From contig JAEYTP010000114.1 in NCBI GenBank assembly GCA_023433945.1, forward strand, positions 1-38,625: a stretch of DNA of 38,625 nt. The letters are read 5' to 3'. The stretch comes from Bacillota bacterium. Lineage in GTDB: Bacteria > Bacillota > Clostridia > Acetivibrionales > DSM-1351. The translations under genes and the position numbers were made by a program. Position 1 is the first letter of the stretch. Every line of letters starts with the position of its first letter. The notes under the pieces were generated by a model. It had not been told where the DNA came from. It ran no database searches and saw only the letters and a program-made list of their open reading frames with translations. Below, piece by piece: positions 1 to 7,912 of this stretch.

Positions 1-578
1 TTGCAAATTGTCTATTATCAGCATCGGGTGGATATGCGTTTGCAAGACTGGAGTTCAAAGGTAAGGAAATACTGTTTATACTTGTAATACTAACTATGAT
101 GATACCTTTTCAAATAATAATGATACCATTATATATTCTTGAATTTAAAATGGGTATATTAGATTCTTATTTAGGATTAATCCTACCAAGATTAACATGG
201 CCTTTTGCTATTTACTTAATGCGCTCATTCTTCATATCTATACCTAAAAATCTTGAAGAAGCTGCTAGAATTGATGGTGCTAATGAATATAGGATTTTTT
301 GGGATATTATGCTTCCTCTGTGTAAACCTGCTTTATTGACTGTAGGTATTATGACGTTTATGAATAACTGGAATGACCTCATTTATCCGTTATTATTAAC
401 AAACAGTGCCGAAATGCGTACATTATCTGCAGGATTGGCAATGTTTGTTGGACAAAGAATAATTGAATACGGACCGACGCTATCGGCGGCAATGATTTCT
501 TTAATACCATTGCTTATAGCATATGCTTTTTTGCAGAAGTATTTTATAAAGGGCGTAGCTTTATCTGGTATGAAGTAG
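1..578 (+). CDS. Carbohydrate ABC transporter permease, MalG type (5' end outside window)
   Basis: This is the C-terminal part (about 191 residues) of an inner-membrane permease that brings sugars or oligosaccharides into the cell. The frame is open from base 3 to the edge, and the first visible residues include the typical YAFARLEFKGK stretch, so the ATG codons near position 96 are internal and not the start. Several hydrophobic membrane segments are visible. The cytoplasmic loop EEAARIDGAN...LPLCKP is the EAA motif that docks with the ATPase subunit, and the protein ends KGVALSGMK, typical of MalG/CUT1 permeases. It lies 42 bp upstream of a GH51 arabinofuranosidase, so arabino- or arabinoxylo-oligosaccharides are the likely cargo. 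The substrate is inferred from context only. Confidence 0.93.
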   Translation, partial: ANCLLSASGGYAFARLEFKGKEILFILVILTMMIPFQIIMIPLYILEFKMGILDSYLGLILPRLTWPFAIYLMRSFFISIPKNLEEAARIDGANEYRIFWDIMLPLCKPALLTVGIMTFMNNWNDLIYPLLLTNSAEMRTLSAGLAMFVGQRIIEYGPTLSAAMISLIPLLIAYAFLQKYFIKGVALSGMK

Positions 579-620
579 TAAGTAATTGCTCTATAATTAA
601 TGAGCTAGTGGGAGGTAAAC

Positions 621-2174
621 ATGGAAACAACAAAAGTTGTATTATGTAGAGATTTTAAAGTAGGAAAAACAGATGAAAGACTATTTGGATCTTTCGTTGA
701 ACATATGGGAGCTACTGTATACAATGGGATTTTTCAGCCCCAACATGAGAATGCGGATGAAAATGGATTTAGATTGGATGTTATCGAGCTTGTAAAAGAA
801 CTGAACCTATCTATGATAAGATATCCGGGCGGGAATTTTGTATCTGGTTTTAATTGGGAGGACAGTGTTGGACCAGTAGAAAACAGACCTACAAAACTTG
901 ATCTTGCATGGAGAGCAATTGAGCCTAATACATTTGGCCTTAACGAATTTATGAAATGGATGGAAAAGGTATCGTGCGAACCTATAATGACAGTAAATTT
1001 AGGTACAAGGGGTGCGGATGACGCTAGAAATCTTGTAGAGTATTGTAATTTTAATAAAGGAAGTTTTTACAGTGATCTTAGGAGAACACATGGCATTGAG
1101 CACCCATACAAAATAAAAACCTGGTGCCTGGGAAATGAAATGGACGGCGCATGGCAAATTGAAGCAAAAACAGCGGATGAATATGGGCGGGTTGCTTGTG
1201 AGGCAGGAAAGGCAATGAAATGGGTCGATCCTGAAATAGAGCTTGTTGCAGTAGGTAGCTCTACATCAAGAATGCATTCTTTTCCTAAATGGGATAAAAC
1301 AGTTCTCATGCATACATATGATATAGCAGACTATATTTCTCTACATCATTACATAGACAGGAGCCTGAGATTTACAGAAATACCTGATACGGCGTATTTT
1401 TTTAATGAAGAAATGGTATACCATGATACAGCAGAATATCTTTCTAGATCAATATATGTAGACAGGCAGATTAATGATATTATATCAACCTGTGATTATG
1501 TAAAGTCAATCAAGAGAAGTAATAAAACTATGAACCTATCTTTTGACGAATGGAATGTCATAGCACACAAAAAACATGCTGGTATGGATTATAAGGAGTG
1601 GGGAACTGGGTATCCTTATGATTGTGGCGAACATACTATGGAGGATGCTTTAGCATTTGCTTCTATGATGATGTCTATTGTCAGAAGGGCAGACAGAGTT
1701 AAGATTGCGTGCCAGTCACTACTTGTTAATACAGGACCACTTATAATTGCAATGAAAGATGGAATTACCTTCAGAAATACTATATTTTATCCTTTTATGC
1801 ATATTTCTAAATATGGCAGAGGAGAAGTTCTGCAATCAGTTATTAATACAGCTTATTACAGTACCAAACAATTTGAAAAGGTACCTGTTATTGATAGTCT
1901 GTCGGTTTATAATGAAGAATTAAGTGAACTAACCTTTTTTGCAGTTAACAGAAGCAGTTCAAATGCTGCTTTAAGCATAGATCTGAGGGATTTTAATAAA
2001 TGCGAATTAATTGAGCATATATGTATGAGTCATAGTGACATTACTGCATCAAATAATGTGGAGAATCCTATGAGAGTTACGCCATATATATCCAATAATA
2101 CAATCGTTGAGAGCAATCATGTTAATAGCGTTCTTTCAGGTTATTCATGGAATGTAATAAGAGTTAAGGTGTAG
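621..2174 (+). CDS. abfA: Intracellular alpha-L-arabinofuranosidase, GH51
   Basis: Retaining GH51 exo-enzyme that removes terminal alpha-L-arabinofuranosyl residues from arabinan or arabinoxylan oligosaccharides. It has 517 residues, close to the family's roughly 500. The RYPGGNF stretch near residue 68 is typical of the family. The acid/base Glu is E173 in WCLGNEMDG and the nucleophile is E310 in SFDEWNV, placed as in Geobacillus AbfA. The TIM barrel is followed by a C-terminal beta domain. There is no signal peptide, so it acts in the cytoplasm on imported oligosaccharides. An ATG with GGGAGG about 7 bases upstream supports the start. It sits between a sugar permease and a GH43 gene 18 bp downstream, probably one operon. 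Confidence 0.95.
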   Translation: METTKVVLCRDFKVGKTDERLFGSFVEHMGATVYNGIFQPQHENADENGFRLDVIELVKELNLSMIRYPGGNFVSGFNWEDSVGPVENRPTKLDLAWRAIEPNTFGLNEFMKWMEKVSCEPIMTVNLGTRGADDARNLVEYCNFNKGSFYSDLRRTHGIEHPYKIKTWCLGNEMDGAWQIEAKTADEYGRVACEAGKAMKWVDPEIELVAVGSSTSRMHSFPKWDKTVLMHTYDIADYISLHHYIDRSLRFTEIPDTAYFFNEEMVYHDTAEYLSRSIYVDRQINDIISTCDYVKSIKRSNKTMNLSFDEWNVIAHKKHAGMDYKEWGTGYPYDCGEHTMEDALAFASMMMSIVRRADRVKIACQSLLVNTGPLIIAMKDGITFRNTIFYPFMHISKYGRGEVLQSVINTAYYSTKQFEKVPVIDSLSVYNEELSELTFFAVNRSSSNAALSIDLRDFNKCELIEHICMSHSDITASNNVENPMRVTPYISNNTIVESNHVNSVLSGYSWNVIRVKV

Positions 2175-2192
2175 ATATGAGGAGAGATTATT

Positions 2193-3131
2193 ATGTCTGA
2201 GTATTCAAAGTTGATAATACCAAATAGGGCAGACCCGTGGATATATAAACATAATGACGGGCACTACTATTTTACTGCATCTGTTCCTGAGTATGACAGA
2301 ATTGAAATAAGAAGAACACGGAGCATCACTGCCCTAAAAGATGCAAAGCCAGAAATCATTTGGACTAAGCATGATAACGGCCCTATGAGCAAGCACATCT
2401 GGGCGCCAGAAATACATTTTATCGATGGAAAATGGTATATATACTTTGCTGCGGGTGAAGCAGAAGATATATGGAAAATACGTCCGTATGTGCTTGAATG
2501 TGAAGGTGATGACCCGATGGTTGGAAACTGGCAGGAGAAGGGCATGGTGCAGAGGGCTGAAAATGATCCGTTCTCTTTTACAGAGTTTTCATTGGATGCT
2601 ACTACTTTTGAACTTAATGGCATCAGATATATGATTTGGGCGCAAAAGGTAAACGGTTCAGGAGGCATTTCTAATCTCTATATTGCAAAAATGAAAAACC
2701 CATGGAGTTTGGATAGTGTTCAGGTTATGCTGACTACACCAGATTATTTATGGGAAAGAAATGGGTTCTGGGTAAATGAGGGGCCAGCTGTTATACGTCG
2801 CAACGGAAAAATATTTATAACCTTTTCCGCAAGTGCTACAGATCATAACTATTGCATGGGGTTGTTAATGGCTTCTGAAAATTGCGATCCGCTAGATCCT
2901 ACATCATGGACAAAGATTAATAAACCAGTACTGCAGTCTGACGAAGAATTAAATATATATGGTCCAGGACATAACAGCTTCACTGTTTCGGAGGATGGAA
3001 CAGAAGACATTTTGGTGTATCATGCCAGAAATTATAAGGATATTGAGGGTGATCCACTATATGATATCAATCGCCATACATATGTAAAAAAACTTAATTG
3101 GAACGCAGAGGGTATTCCTGCGTTTTATTAA
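2193..3131 (+). CDS. Glycoside hydrolase family 43 (probable arabinofuranosidase/arabinanase)
   Basis: Inverting five-bladed beta-propeller glycosidase of 312 residues, consisting of the catalytic domain only. The general base is D14 in NRADPWIY, the pKa-modulating Asp lies in SLDATTF, and the general acid is E196 in WVNEGPAV. IWAPEIHFIDGKWYIYF is the usual second-blade signature. No signal peptide is visible, so the enzyme is intracellular. An AGGAGAG site lies 8 bases before the ATG. It follows the GH51 gene by 18 bp, and the pair would complete depolymerisation of imported arabino-oligosaccharides. The exact specificity (alpha-L-arabinofuranosidase, arabinanase or beta-xylosidase) cannot be read from the sequence. 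Confidence 0.88.
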   Translation: MSEYSKLIIPNRADPWIYKHNDGHYYFTASVPEYDRIEIRRTRSITALKDAKPEIIWTKHDNGPMSKHIWAPEIHFIDGKWYIYFAAGEAEDIWKIRPYVLECEGDDPMVGNWQEKGMVQRAENDPFSFTEFSLDATTFELNGIRYMIWAQKVNGSGGISNLYIAKMKNPWSLDSVQVMLTTPDYLWERNGFWVNEGPAVIRRNGKIFITFSASATDHNYCMGLLMASENCDPLDPTSWTKINKPVLQSDEELNIYGPGHNSFTVSEDGTEDILVYHARNYKDIEGDPLYDINRHTYVKKLNWNAEGIPAFY

Positions 3132-3209
3132 AGATTATTAACGCGATAATGAATGATGGGAAGATGATAAAATTTGGAATTCACAGCATTAACAGAAAAG
3201 CTGTTTAGC

Positions 3210-3260
3210 AACCAATAAAGAGGGTTTACCATAGAAAGTGGTAAACCTTCATTATTGGTT
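3210..3260. terminator. Long hairpin after the arabinose operon
   Basis: AACCAATAA and GGTTTACCA on the left pair with TGGTAAACC and TTATTGGTT on the right around a 7-nt loop, giving about 18 base pairs. It lies about 80 bp after the GH43 stop. There is no clear U-run after it on the plus strand, so it may be a weak terminator or a 3'-end stabiliser. Confidence 0.6.
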
Positions 3261-3303
3261 ATATAGATTAGCATTTAAATAATAAAAATTTACCATGGAA
3301 TGA

Positions 3304-3332
3304 TTGACTAGCATTACAAAATGAAGTAAAAT
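3304..3332 (+). promoter_or_regulatory. Sigma-A promoter for the hydF leader
   Basis: TTGACT (3304-3309), a 17-bp spacer and TAAAAT (3327-3332) match the housekeeping consensus well. Transcription would start near 3339, giving a leader of about 340 nt before hydF. Confidence 0.65.
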
Positions 3333-3338
3333 AATCTT

Positions 3339-3537
3339 AACGTAACTATGTTAATAAATTAACTAACGTTATCGAGCTTATTTTATTAATATAAGCTAAA
3401 TAATAGTATTAAAAATGAATATTGGTCATCTGACCTTGAGGGGTAAGCCTGAGAGATAGGAGGACATTCTGATATCATTGATATCTTCAGAGTATCCATG
3501 CCTTCTTTGCGCTTGCAAAAGGGCATTTTTTATTTTT
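3339..3537 (+). ncRNA. Structured leader RNA or small RNA upstream of hydF
   Basis: This stretch between the promoter and an intrinsic terminator has no convincing ORF but several hairpins. GGTC-ATCT-GACC is at 3424-3435, the palindrome GATATC-ATT-GATATC is at 3471-3485, and the terminator stem follows at 3498. A purine-rich block (3438-3464) containing GGGGTAAGCCTGAGAG lies between them. I do not recognise the family. The layout fits either a riboswitch/attenuator controlling the maturase genes or an independent small RNA of about 200 nt. Confidence 0.45.
3498..3537 (+). terminator. Intrinsic terminator or attenuator in the hydF leader
   Basis: ATGCCTTCTTTGC (3498-3510) pairs with GCAAAAGGGCAT (3515-3526) with one bulge and is followed by a T-rich tract to 3537. 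It ends 139 bases before the hydF start and has no gene in front of it, so it terminates a leader and not a coding transcript. Confidence 0.75.
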
Positions 3538-3560
3538 GAAAATCCCTTCTGTAACCGTAT

Positions 3561-3647
3561 GATAGCATATCTTTGATTAGTAGTTTCAATTCTATCAACA
3601 TACCTGGTTATATATTAAGGTATATTTGTCCCACATTCTATGCTATC
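3561..3647 (+). promoter_or_regulatory. Possible three-way-junction RNA just upstream of hydF
   Basis: GATAGCAT (3561-3568) is perfectly complementary to ATGCTATC (3640-3647) and would close a domain. Inside it are TTGAT/ATCAA (3573-3577/3594-3598) and ATACCT/AGGTAT (3600-3605/3618-3623). The fold ends 14 bases before the hydF ribosome binding site, where it could affect translation. No known RNA family was recognised. Confidence 0.35.
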
Positions 3648-3676
3648 CCTAAAAATGAATAAGGAGGCATAAAGTT

Positions 3677-4933
3677 ATGGGACTTAATGAAACCCCAAGA
3701 GCTGAAAGAGTACATATTTCTATATTCGGAAGAAGAAACGCTGGTAAATCAAGCCTGATTAACGCTATCACAGGTCAAAACATAGCTGTTGTTTCACCTG
3801 TAATGGGAACTACTACCGATCCGGTTTACAAATCTATGGAGCTGCTGCCTATCGGACCAGTTGTTTTTGTAGATACCGCAGGTTTAGATGATGAAGGTGA
3901 ATTAGGTGAGCTCAGAAAGAGCAAATCTATAGACGTGTTAAACAAGACAGATATCGCTATTATTGTTGTTGATGCAACGGTTGGTCTAACACAGCTAGAA
4001 AAGGATATAGCAGCAAAGGTTAAAGCAAAAAAATTACCTGCAATAATTGTTGTAAATAAGGCTGATTTACATATTAATGACGATGATATGCGTGCTTTGA
4101 CATCAAAGCTTAGCAACTCACATTTTTTTAACAGTGCACCTATATTCGTATCAGCAGCAGAGAGAAATGGCATTCCAGAGCTAAAACAGGCTATTATTGC
4201 TGCCGCACCAAAAGATAATACAGAAAAATCGCTGCTTTCAGGCTTGGTAGACGATGGAGATGTAGTTGTGCTAGTTACTCCTATTGATTCCGGGGCTCCA
4301 AAAGGTAGAATGATTTTGCCACAACAGCAGACTATCAGAGAGGTGTTGGACAAAAATGCTATCTGTATTGTCACAAAGGAAACCGAGCTTGAAGAGACAT
4401 TAAAAAAGCTTGTGGCACCGCCTAGAATTGTTATTACCGATTCACAGGCCTTTGATAAGGTAGCAGCACTTACTCCAAAAAATATACCGTTAACATCCTT
4501 CTCCATCATCTTTGCCCGATATAAGGGTGACCTTGAAGAGCTTGTTCGAGGCGTAACCCAAATCAAAAAATTAAAGAACGGGGACAGGGTGCTGATAGCG
4601 GAAGCGTGTACTCACCATCAACAAAAAGATGACATAGGTACAGTCAAGATTCCACGTTGGCTCAAAAATATTACAGGAAAAGAGCTGGAGCTTTGCTATA
4701 CCAATGGAGGGCATTTTCCAGAGGACCTTTTACAATATGCTATGATAATTCATTGCGGAGCATGCATGATTAACAATAAAGCAATGCTCTCAAGAATAGA
4801 GACGGCTAAACAGCAAGGTGTTCCAATAGTTAACTACGGTGTACTTATTGGTTATGTAACAGACATTTTGGAAAGAGCTATTATGCCTTTTCCTGAGGCT
4901 TCTCAGATATGGAATTCGAAAAAGAATTCTTAA
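3677..4933 (+). CDS. hydF: [FeFe]-hydrogenase maturation GTPase HydF
   Basis: Scaffold protein on which the 2Fe subcluster of the H-cluster is assembled and from which it is passed to apo-hydrogenase. It has 418 residues, the usual length. The N-terminal GTPase domain has a P-loop at G18-S25 (GRRNAGKS), the switch DTAGLDDEGE and the base-binding NKAD. The C-terminal cluster-binding domain has the HydF signature C311-T-H313 with H359-C360-G-A-C363. The dimerisation domain lies between them. An AGGAGG site 10 bases upstream supports the ATG. hydG and hydE follow on the same strand with gaps of 186 and 150 bp, so the maturases are clustered, although no hydrogenase subunit gene is visible here. 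Confidence 0.97.
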   Translation: MGLNETPRAERVHISIFGRRNAGKSSLINAITGQNIAVVSPVMGTTTDPVYKSMELLPIGPVVFVDTAGLDDEGELGELRKSKSIDVLNKTDIAIIVVDATVGLTQLEKDIAAKVKAKKLPAIIVVNKADLHINDDDMRALTSKLSNSHFFNSAPIFVSAAERNGIPELKQAIIAAAPKDNTEKSLLSGLVDDGDVVVLVTPIDSGAPKGRMILPQQQTIREVLDKNAICIVTKETELEETLKKLVAPPRIVITDSQAFDKVAALTPKNIPLTSFSIIFARYKGDLEELVRGVTQIKKLKNGDRVLIAEACTHHQQKDDIGTVKIPRWLKNITGKELELCYTNGGHFPEDLLQYAMIIHCGACMINNKAMLSRIETAKQQGVPIVNYGVLIGYVTDILERAIMPFPEASQIWNSKKNS

Positions 4934-5030
4934 GATATCTTAAAAGGTGCTTAAGAAATCATAGAGTATAAAAGAGATTAAAGCGTCATGAGTATAAATG
5001 ATACCAAATTTCTTTATGAAACATCTTAAT

Positions 5031-5086
5031 TAGCTTATGAAGAATTTAAATAGCTTAAGAAGAAATTTAGCTTACATATGAAGAAT
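5031..5086. repeat. Degenerate tandem repeat of about 20 bp between hydF and hydG
   Basis: Three imperfect copies of a unit like TAGCTTATGAAGAATTTAAA start at 5031, 5051 and 5070. The rest of the 186-bp gap is AT-rich, with no clear promoter or strong terminator. Confidence 0.5.
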
Positions 5087-5119
5087 ACAAGAATAACTGA
5101 CTATTAGGGGGATATTAAT

Positions 5120-6529
5120 ATGGAACAAAATACGAATAATTATAAAGCAGATTTTATAGATCATAACCAGATAGAGCTATTATTAGAGAATGCTAAAAAC
5201 TCAACTGCTCAGAAAATTGATGAAATACTTGATAAGGCAAGCTTGTGCCAGGGCCTTTCGCTAGAAGAGGTGGCAGTACTACTGCAGAATGAAGCCCCAG
5301 AGCTTGATAGCAAGCTATTTGATACAGCAAAGAAGATAAAGGACAGCATTTATGGTACAAGAATAGTAATGTTTGCACCAATGTATGTATCTAATTACTG
5401 CGTAAATAAATGTCAATACTGCGGATATCAGTGCGGAAGTGGAATGAGGCGCAAAAGGCTTACAGATGAAGAGATTCGCAAAGAAGCAGAGATTATCATG
5501 GAATTGGGGCACAAAAGAATAGCATTAGAGGCTGGAGAAGACGATAAAAACTGCCCAATTGATTACATTACTCATGCAATGGACGTTATTTATAAAACAA
5601 AGGTAAAGAACGGGAGCATCAGAAGAATAAATGTTAATATTGCCGCTACAACAGTTGAGAATTATAAGAAGCTGAAGGATGCCGGAATAGGTACATATAT
5701 TTTATTCCAGGAGACATATCACAGAGAGACTTACCAGAAAATGCATCAGAGTGGACCAAAGAGTAACTACGATTATCATACAACAGCCATGGACAGAGCA
5801 ATGCAGGGTGGAATTGACGATGTTGGAATAGGGGCATTATTTGGTTTGTACAACTATAAATATGAGGTACTTGGAATGTTAATGCATGCTGAGCACTTAG
5901 AAAACGCATTTGGAGTAGGACCTCATACCATATCCGTTCCAAGGCTCAGACCTGCAAAAGGTGTATCAGTTGAAAATTATCCATACATGGTCTCAGATAA
6001 GGACTTCAAGAAGATAGTGGCTATTTTGAGATTAGCCGTTCCATATACCGGTATCATTCTTTCAACAAGAGAAGAGGTAGATTTCCGTGAGCAAGTAATT
6101 GATGTAGGCGTTTCTCAAGTTAGTGCCGGTTCTAGTACAGGGGTGGGAGGATATTCAGAAAGAGAAAGCCAAGGCTGCTCAACCCAACAGTTTGAACCTG
6201 CAGATAATAGAACCCCAATGGAAGTATTGAAGTCACTCTGTCACAGAGGCTATGTTCCAAGCTACTGCACCGCCTGCTACCGTGCAGGAAGGACAGGGGA
6301 CAGGTTTATGCAGTTTGCAAAAGAGGGAAAGATTCATAATCTTTGTTACCCAAATGCTCTAATGACATTTAAGGAGTATCTTATGGACTATGCAGATGAA
6401 GAGCTGCGTGAGCTGGGTGAGAAAATGATAAAGGATAACCTAGAGAATATTCCTAGTACAACCATGAGAAAGAAAACAGAGGAAAGACTCGCGCTTATAG
6501 AAAAAGGGGAAAGGGATTTGTTTTTCTAA
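5120..6529 (+). CDS. hydG: [FeFe]-hydrogenase maturase HydG (radical SAM tyrosine lyase)
   Basis: Cleaves tyrosine to p-cresol and dehydroglycine and yields the CO and cyanide ligands of the H-cluster as an Fe-cysteine synthon. It has 469 residues, normal for HydG. The radical-SAM 4Fe-4S site is C94-x3-C98-x2-C101 (CVNKCQYCGYQC). The C-terminal auxiliary cluster site that separates HydG from ThiH is C383-x2-C386-x22-C409, and it is intact. A TIM-barrel region lies between. The start is an ATG with GGGGG upstream. It is flanked by hydF and hydE on the same strand. Confusion with ThiH is unlikely because of the CX2CX22C motif and the neighbours. Confidence 0.97.
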   Translation: MEQNTNNYKADFIDHNQIELLLENAKNSTAQKIDEILDKASLCQGLSLEEVAVLLQNEAPELDSKLFDTAKKIKDSIYGTRIVMFAPMYVSNYCVNKCQYCGYQCGSGMRRKRLTDEEIRKEAEIIMELGHKRIALEAGEDDKNCPIDYITHAMDVIYKTKVKNGSIRRINVNIAATTVENYKKLKDAGIGTYILFQETYHRETYQKMHQSGPKSNYDYHTTAMDRAMQGGIDDVGIGALFGLYNYKYEVLGMLMHAEHLENAFGVGPHTISVPRLRPAKGVSVENYPYMVSDKDFKKIVAILRLAVPYTGIILSTREEVDFREQVIDVGVSQVSAGSSTGVGGYSERESQGCSTQQFEPADNRTPMEVLKSLCHRGYVPSYCTACYRAGRTGDRFMQFAKEGKIHNLCYPNALMTFKEYLMDYADEELRELGEKMIKDNLENIPSTTMRKKTEERLALIEKGERDLFF

Positions 6530-6624
6530 TTGAATAATAAATTAGTAAGTAATAAGTAAGAAATGAGCAAGCAATAAATAAGCAATAAATATGTTATTGA
6601 AAATCAAGGTATATAGAGAGTCAA

Positions 6625-6647
6625 GGTGGGATAACATTTGTCCCACC
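6625..6647 (+). promoter_or_regulatory. Hairpin between hydG and hydE
   Basis: GGTGGGA (6625-6631) and TCCCACC (6641-6647) form a perfect 7-bp GC-rich stem with a 9-nt loop. No U-run follows. It ends about 17 bases before the hydE ribosome binding site and could tune translation or mark an RNA processing site. Confidence 0.5.
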
Positions 6648-6679
6648 ACAGGATTACCCAATGTGAAAGGAGTGACGTA

Positions 6680-7744
6680 ATGGACAAGGCATTTTTACTA
6701 ATTGAGAGGCTAAAAAATGAAAATAATCTAACCAAAGCAGAGACTGCTTGGTTGATTGACAATATTCAGGATGAGCATAGAGACTTGCTTTACAAATATG
6801 CTTTAGAAACCAAACAAGCTCATTATGGCAATAAAGTGTTTATGCGTGGACTGATAGAATTTTCAAATATCTGCAGACAAAATTGTAATTATTGTGGTAT
6901 CAGAGGGGCAAACTCAAACGTTGAACGTTACAGGCTTACAAAGGATCAGATATTGGAGTGCTGCCGAGAAGGCAGAAGGCTGGGGTATTCAACCTTTGTG
7001 CTTCAAAGTGCTGAAGATGCGCATTACTCTGAACAGGTAATGGTTGAGATCATTAGCAGCATAAAGCAGGAATTCCCTGATTGTGCTATAACTCTATCTA
7101 TCGGAGAGAGACCTTCTCATGAATATGAAAGCATGCGAAAAGCAGGCGCTGACAGGTATTTGCTCAGACATGAAACAGCATCAAAAGAGCTTTATCAAAA
7201 GCTTCACCCTGGTATGAGCCTTGAAAATAGAATTAAATGCTTATATGACCTAAAGGAATTGGGCTACCAAGTGGGAGCAGGATTTATGGTAGGGTTGCCT
7301 GGTCAGACAGCAGAGCACTTAGCAGAAGACTTGCATTTTTTAAAGGAATTGAATCCTCATATGATAGGAATTGGCCCTTTTATTCCGCATAGTGAAACAC
7401 CTCTTGCTGCAGAAAAAGGAGGGACATTGGAGCAAACCCTTCTAATGGTTGCGCTTGCTAGACTATTTGTACCAAAAGCACTGTTGCCAGCTACTACTGC
7501 ACTTGGTACTTTGGATAAAACAGGTAGGGAAAAAGCTCTGAGTGCAGGGGCAAATGTTGTCATGCCAAACCTTACACCAACAGTACAAAGGGCAAAGTAT
7601 CAGCTCTACCAGAACAAAATATGTATTGGTGATGAAGCTGCTCATTGTAGAAAATGTATTGAAAAGAGGATCAATTCTGCTGGCTTTGAAGTGGATATGG
7701 GACGCGGAGACAGCTGCAATGTGGGCGCTCAATGTATGGCATAG
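6680..7744 (+). CDS. hydE: [FeFe]-hydrogenase maturase HydE (radical SAM)
   Basis: Radical SAM enzyme that acts on the HydG-derived Fe(CO)2(CN)-cysteine synthon during H-cluster assembly. It has 354 residues from the ATG at 6680. I prefer this start to an in-frame TTG at 6638 because AAAGGAG lies 9 bases before it and MDKAFLLIERL begins the family alignment. The cluster motif is C65-x3-C69-x2-C72 (CRQNCNYCGIRG). The BATS-type barrel end contains a CRKC pair, a secondary cluster site seen in some HydE. It is the last gene of the maturase cluster and converges with the minus-strand nagZ-like gene. Confidence 0.95.
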   Translation: MDKAFLLIERLKNENNLTKAETAWLIDNIQDEHRDLLYKYALETKQAHYGNKVFMRGLIEFSNICRQNCNYCGIRGANSNVERYRLTKDQILECCREGRRLGYSTFVLQSAEDAHYSEQVMVEIISSIKQEFPDCAITLSIGERPSHEYESMRKAGADRYLLRHETASKELYQKLHPGMSLENRIKCLYDLKELGYQVGAGFMVGLPGQTAEHLAEDLHFLKELNPHMIGIGPFIPHSETPLAAEKGGTLEQTLLMVALARLFVPKALLPATTALGTLDKTGREKALSAGANVVMPNLTPTVQRAKYQLYQNKICIGDEAAHCRKCIEKRINSAGFEVDMGRGDSCNVGAQCMA

Positions 7745-7763
7745 AGTGCACAGAGTAATGCTA

Positions 7764-7835
7764 GGTAATGGACAGCCTCGAGTGTGTGGTAGTTGACAGC
7801 GTAACGTGAGGGTTAGTTTACAGCCCAAGGTGGCA
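7764..7835. repeat. Three degenerate 24-bp tandem repeats after hydE
   Basis: Units start at 7764, 7788 and 7812. Each begins GGTAGTTGACAGC or a close variant, and the second half is more diverged. They lie in the 168-bp gap between convergent hydE and the GH3 gene. No clear intrinsic terminator was found for either gene. Confidence 0.5.
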
Positions 7836-7912
7836 TAGTGCACCGTGAATATTGAGTAAGATTTAACTTAATTCTTAGGCAAGGTATAATGCAATATGGG
7901 AACAGTATATAA

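Noticed and set aside
3438..3464. TPP riboswitch suggested by GGGGT and CTGAGA in the hydF leader
   Set aside because: The stem normally between these two motifs is missing, and the second conserved half (CCTGATCTGG and GCGTAGGGA type sequence) does not follow.
3339..3537. 6S RNA, suggested by size and promoter-terminator layout
   Set aside because: The 5' and 3' thirds are not complementary, so the long rod with a central bubble cannot form.
3478..3576. Cys-containing leader peptide of about 32 codons opening with TTG
   Set aside because: The nearest AGGAGG is 14 bases away, too far, and the frame runs through the terminator and into the next fold. It is probably chance.
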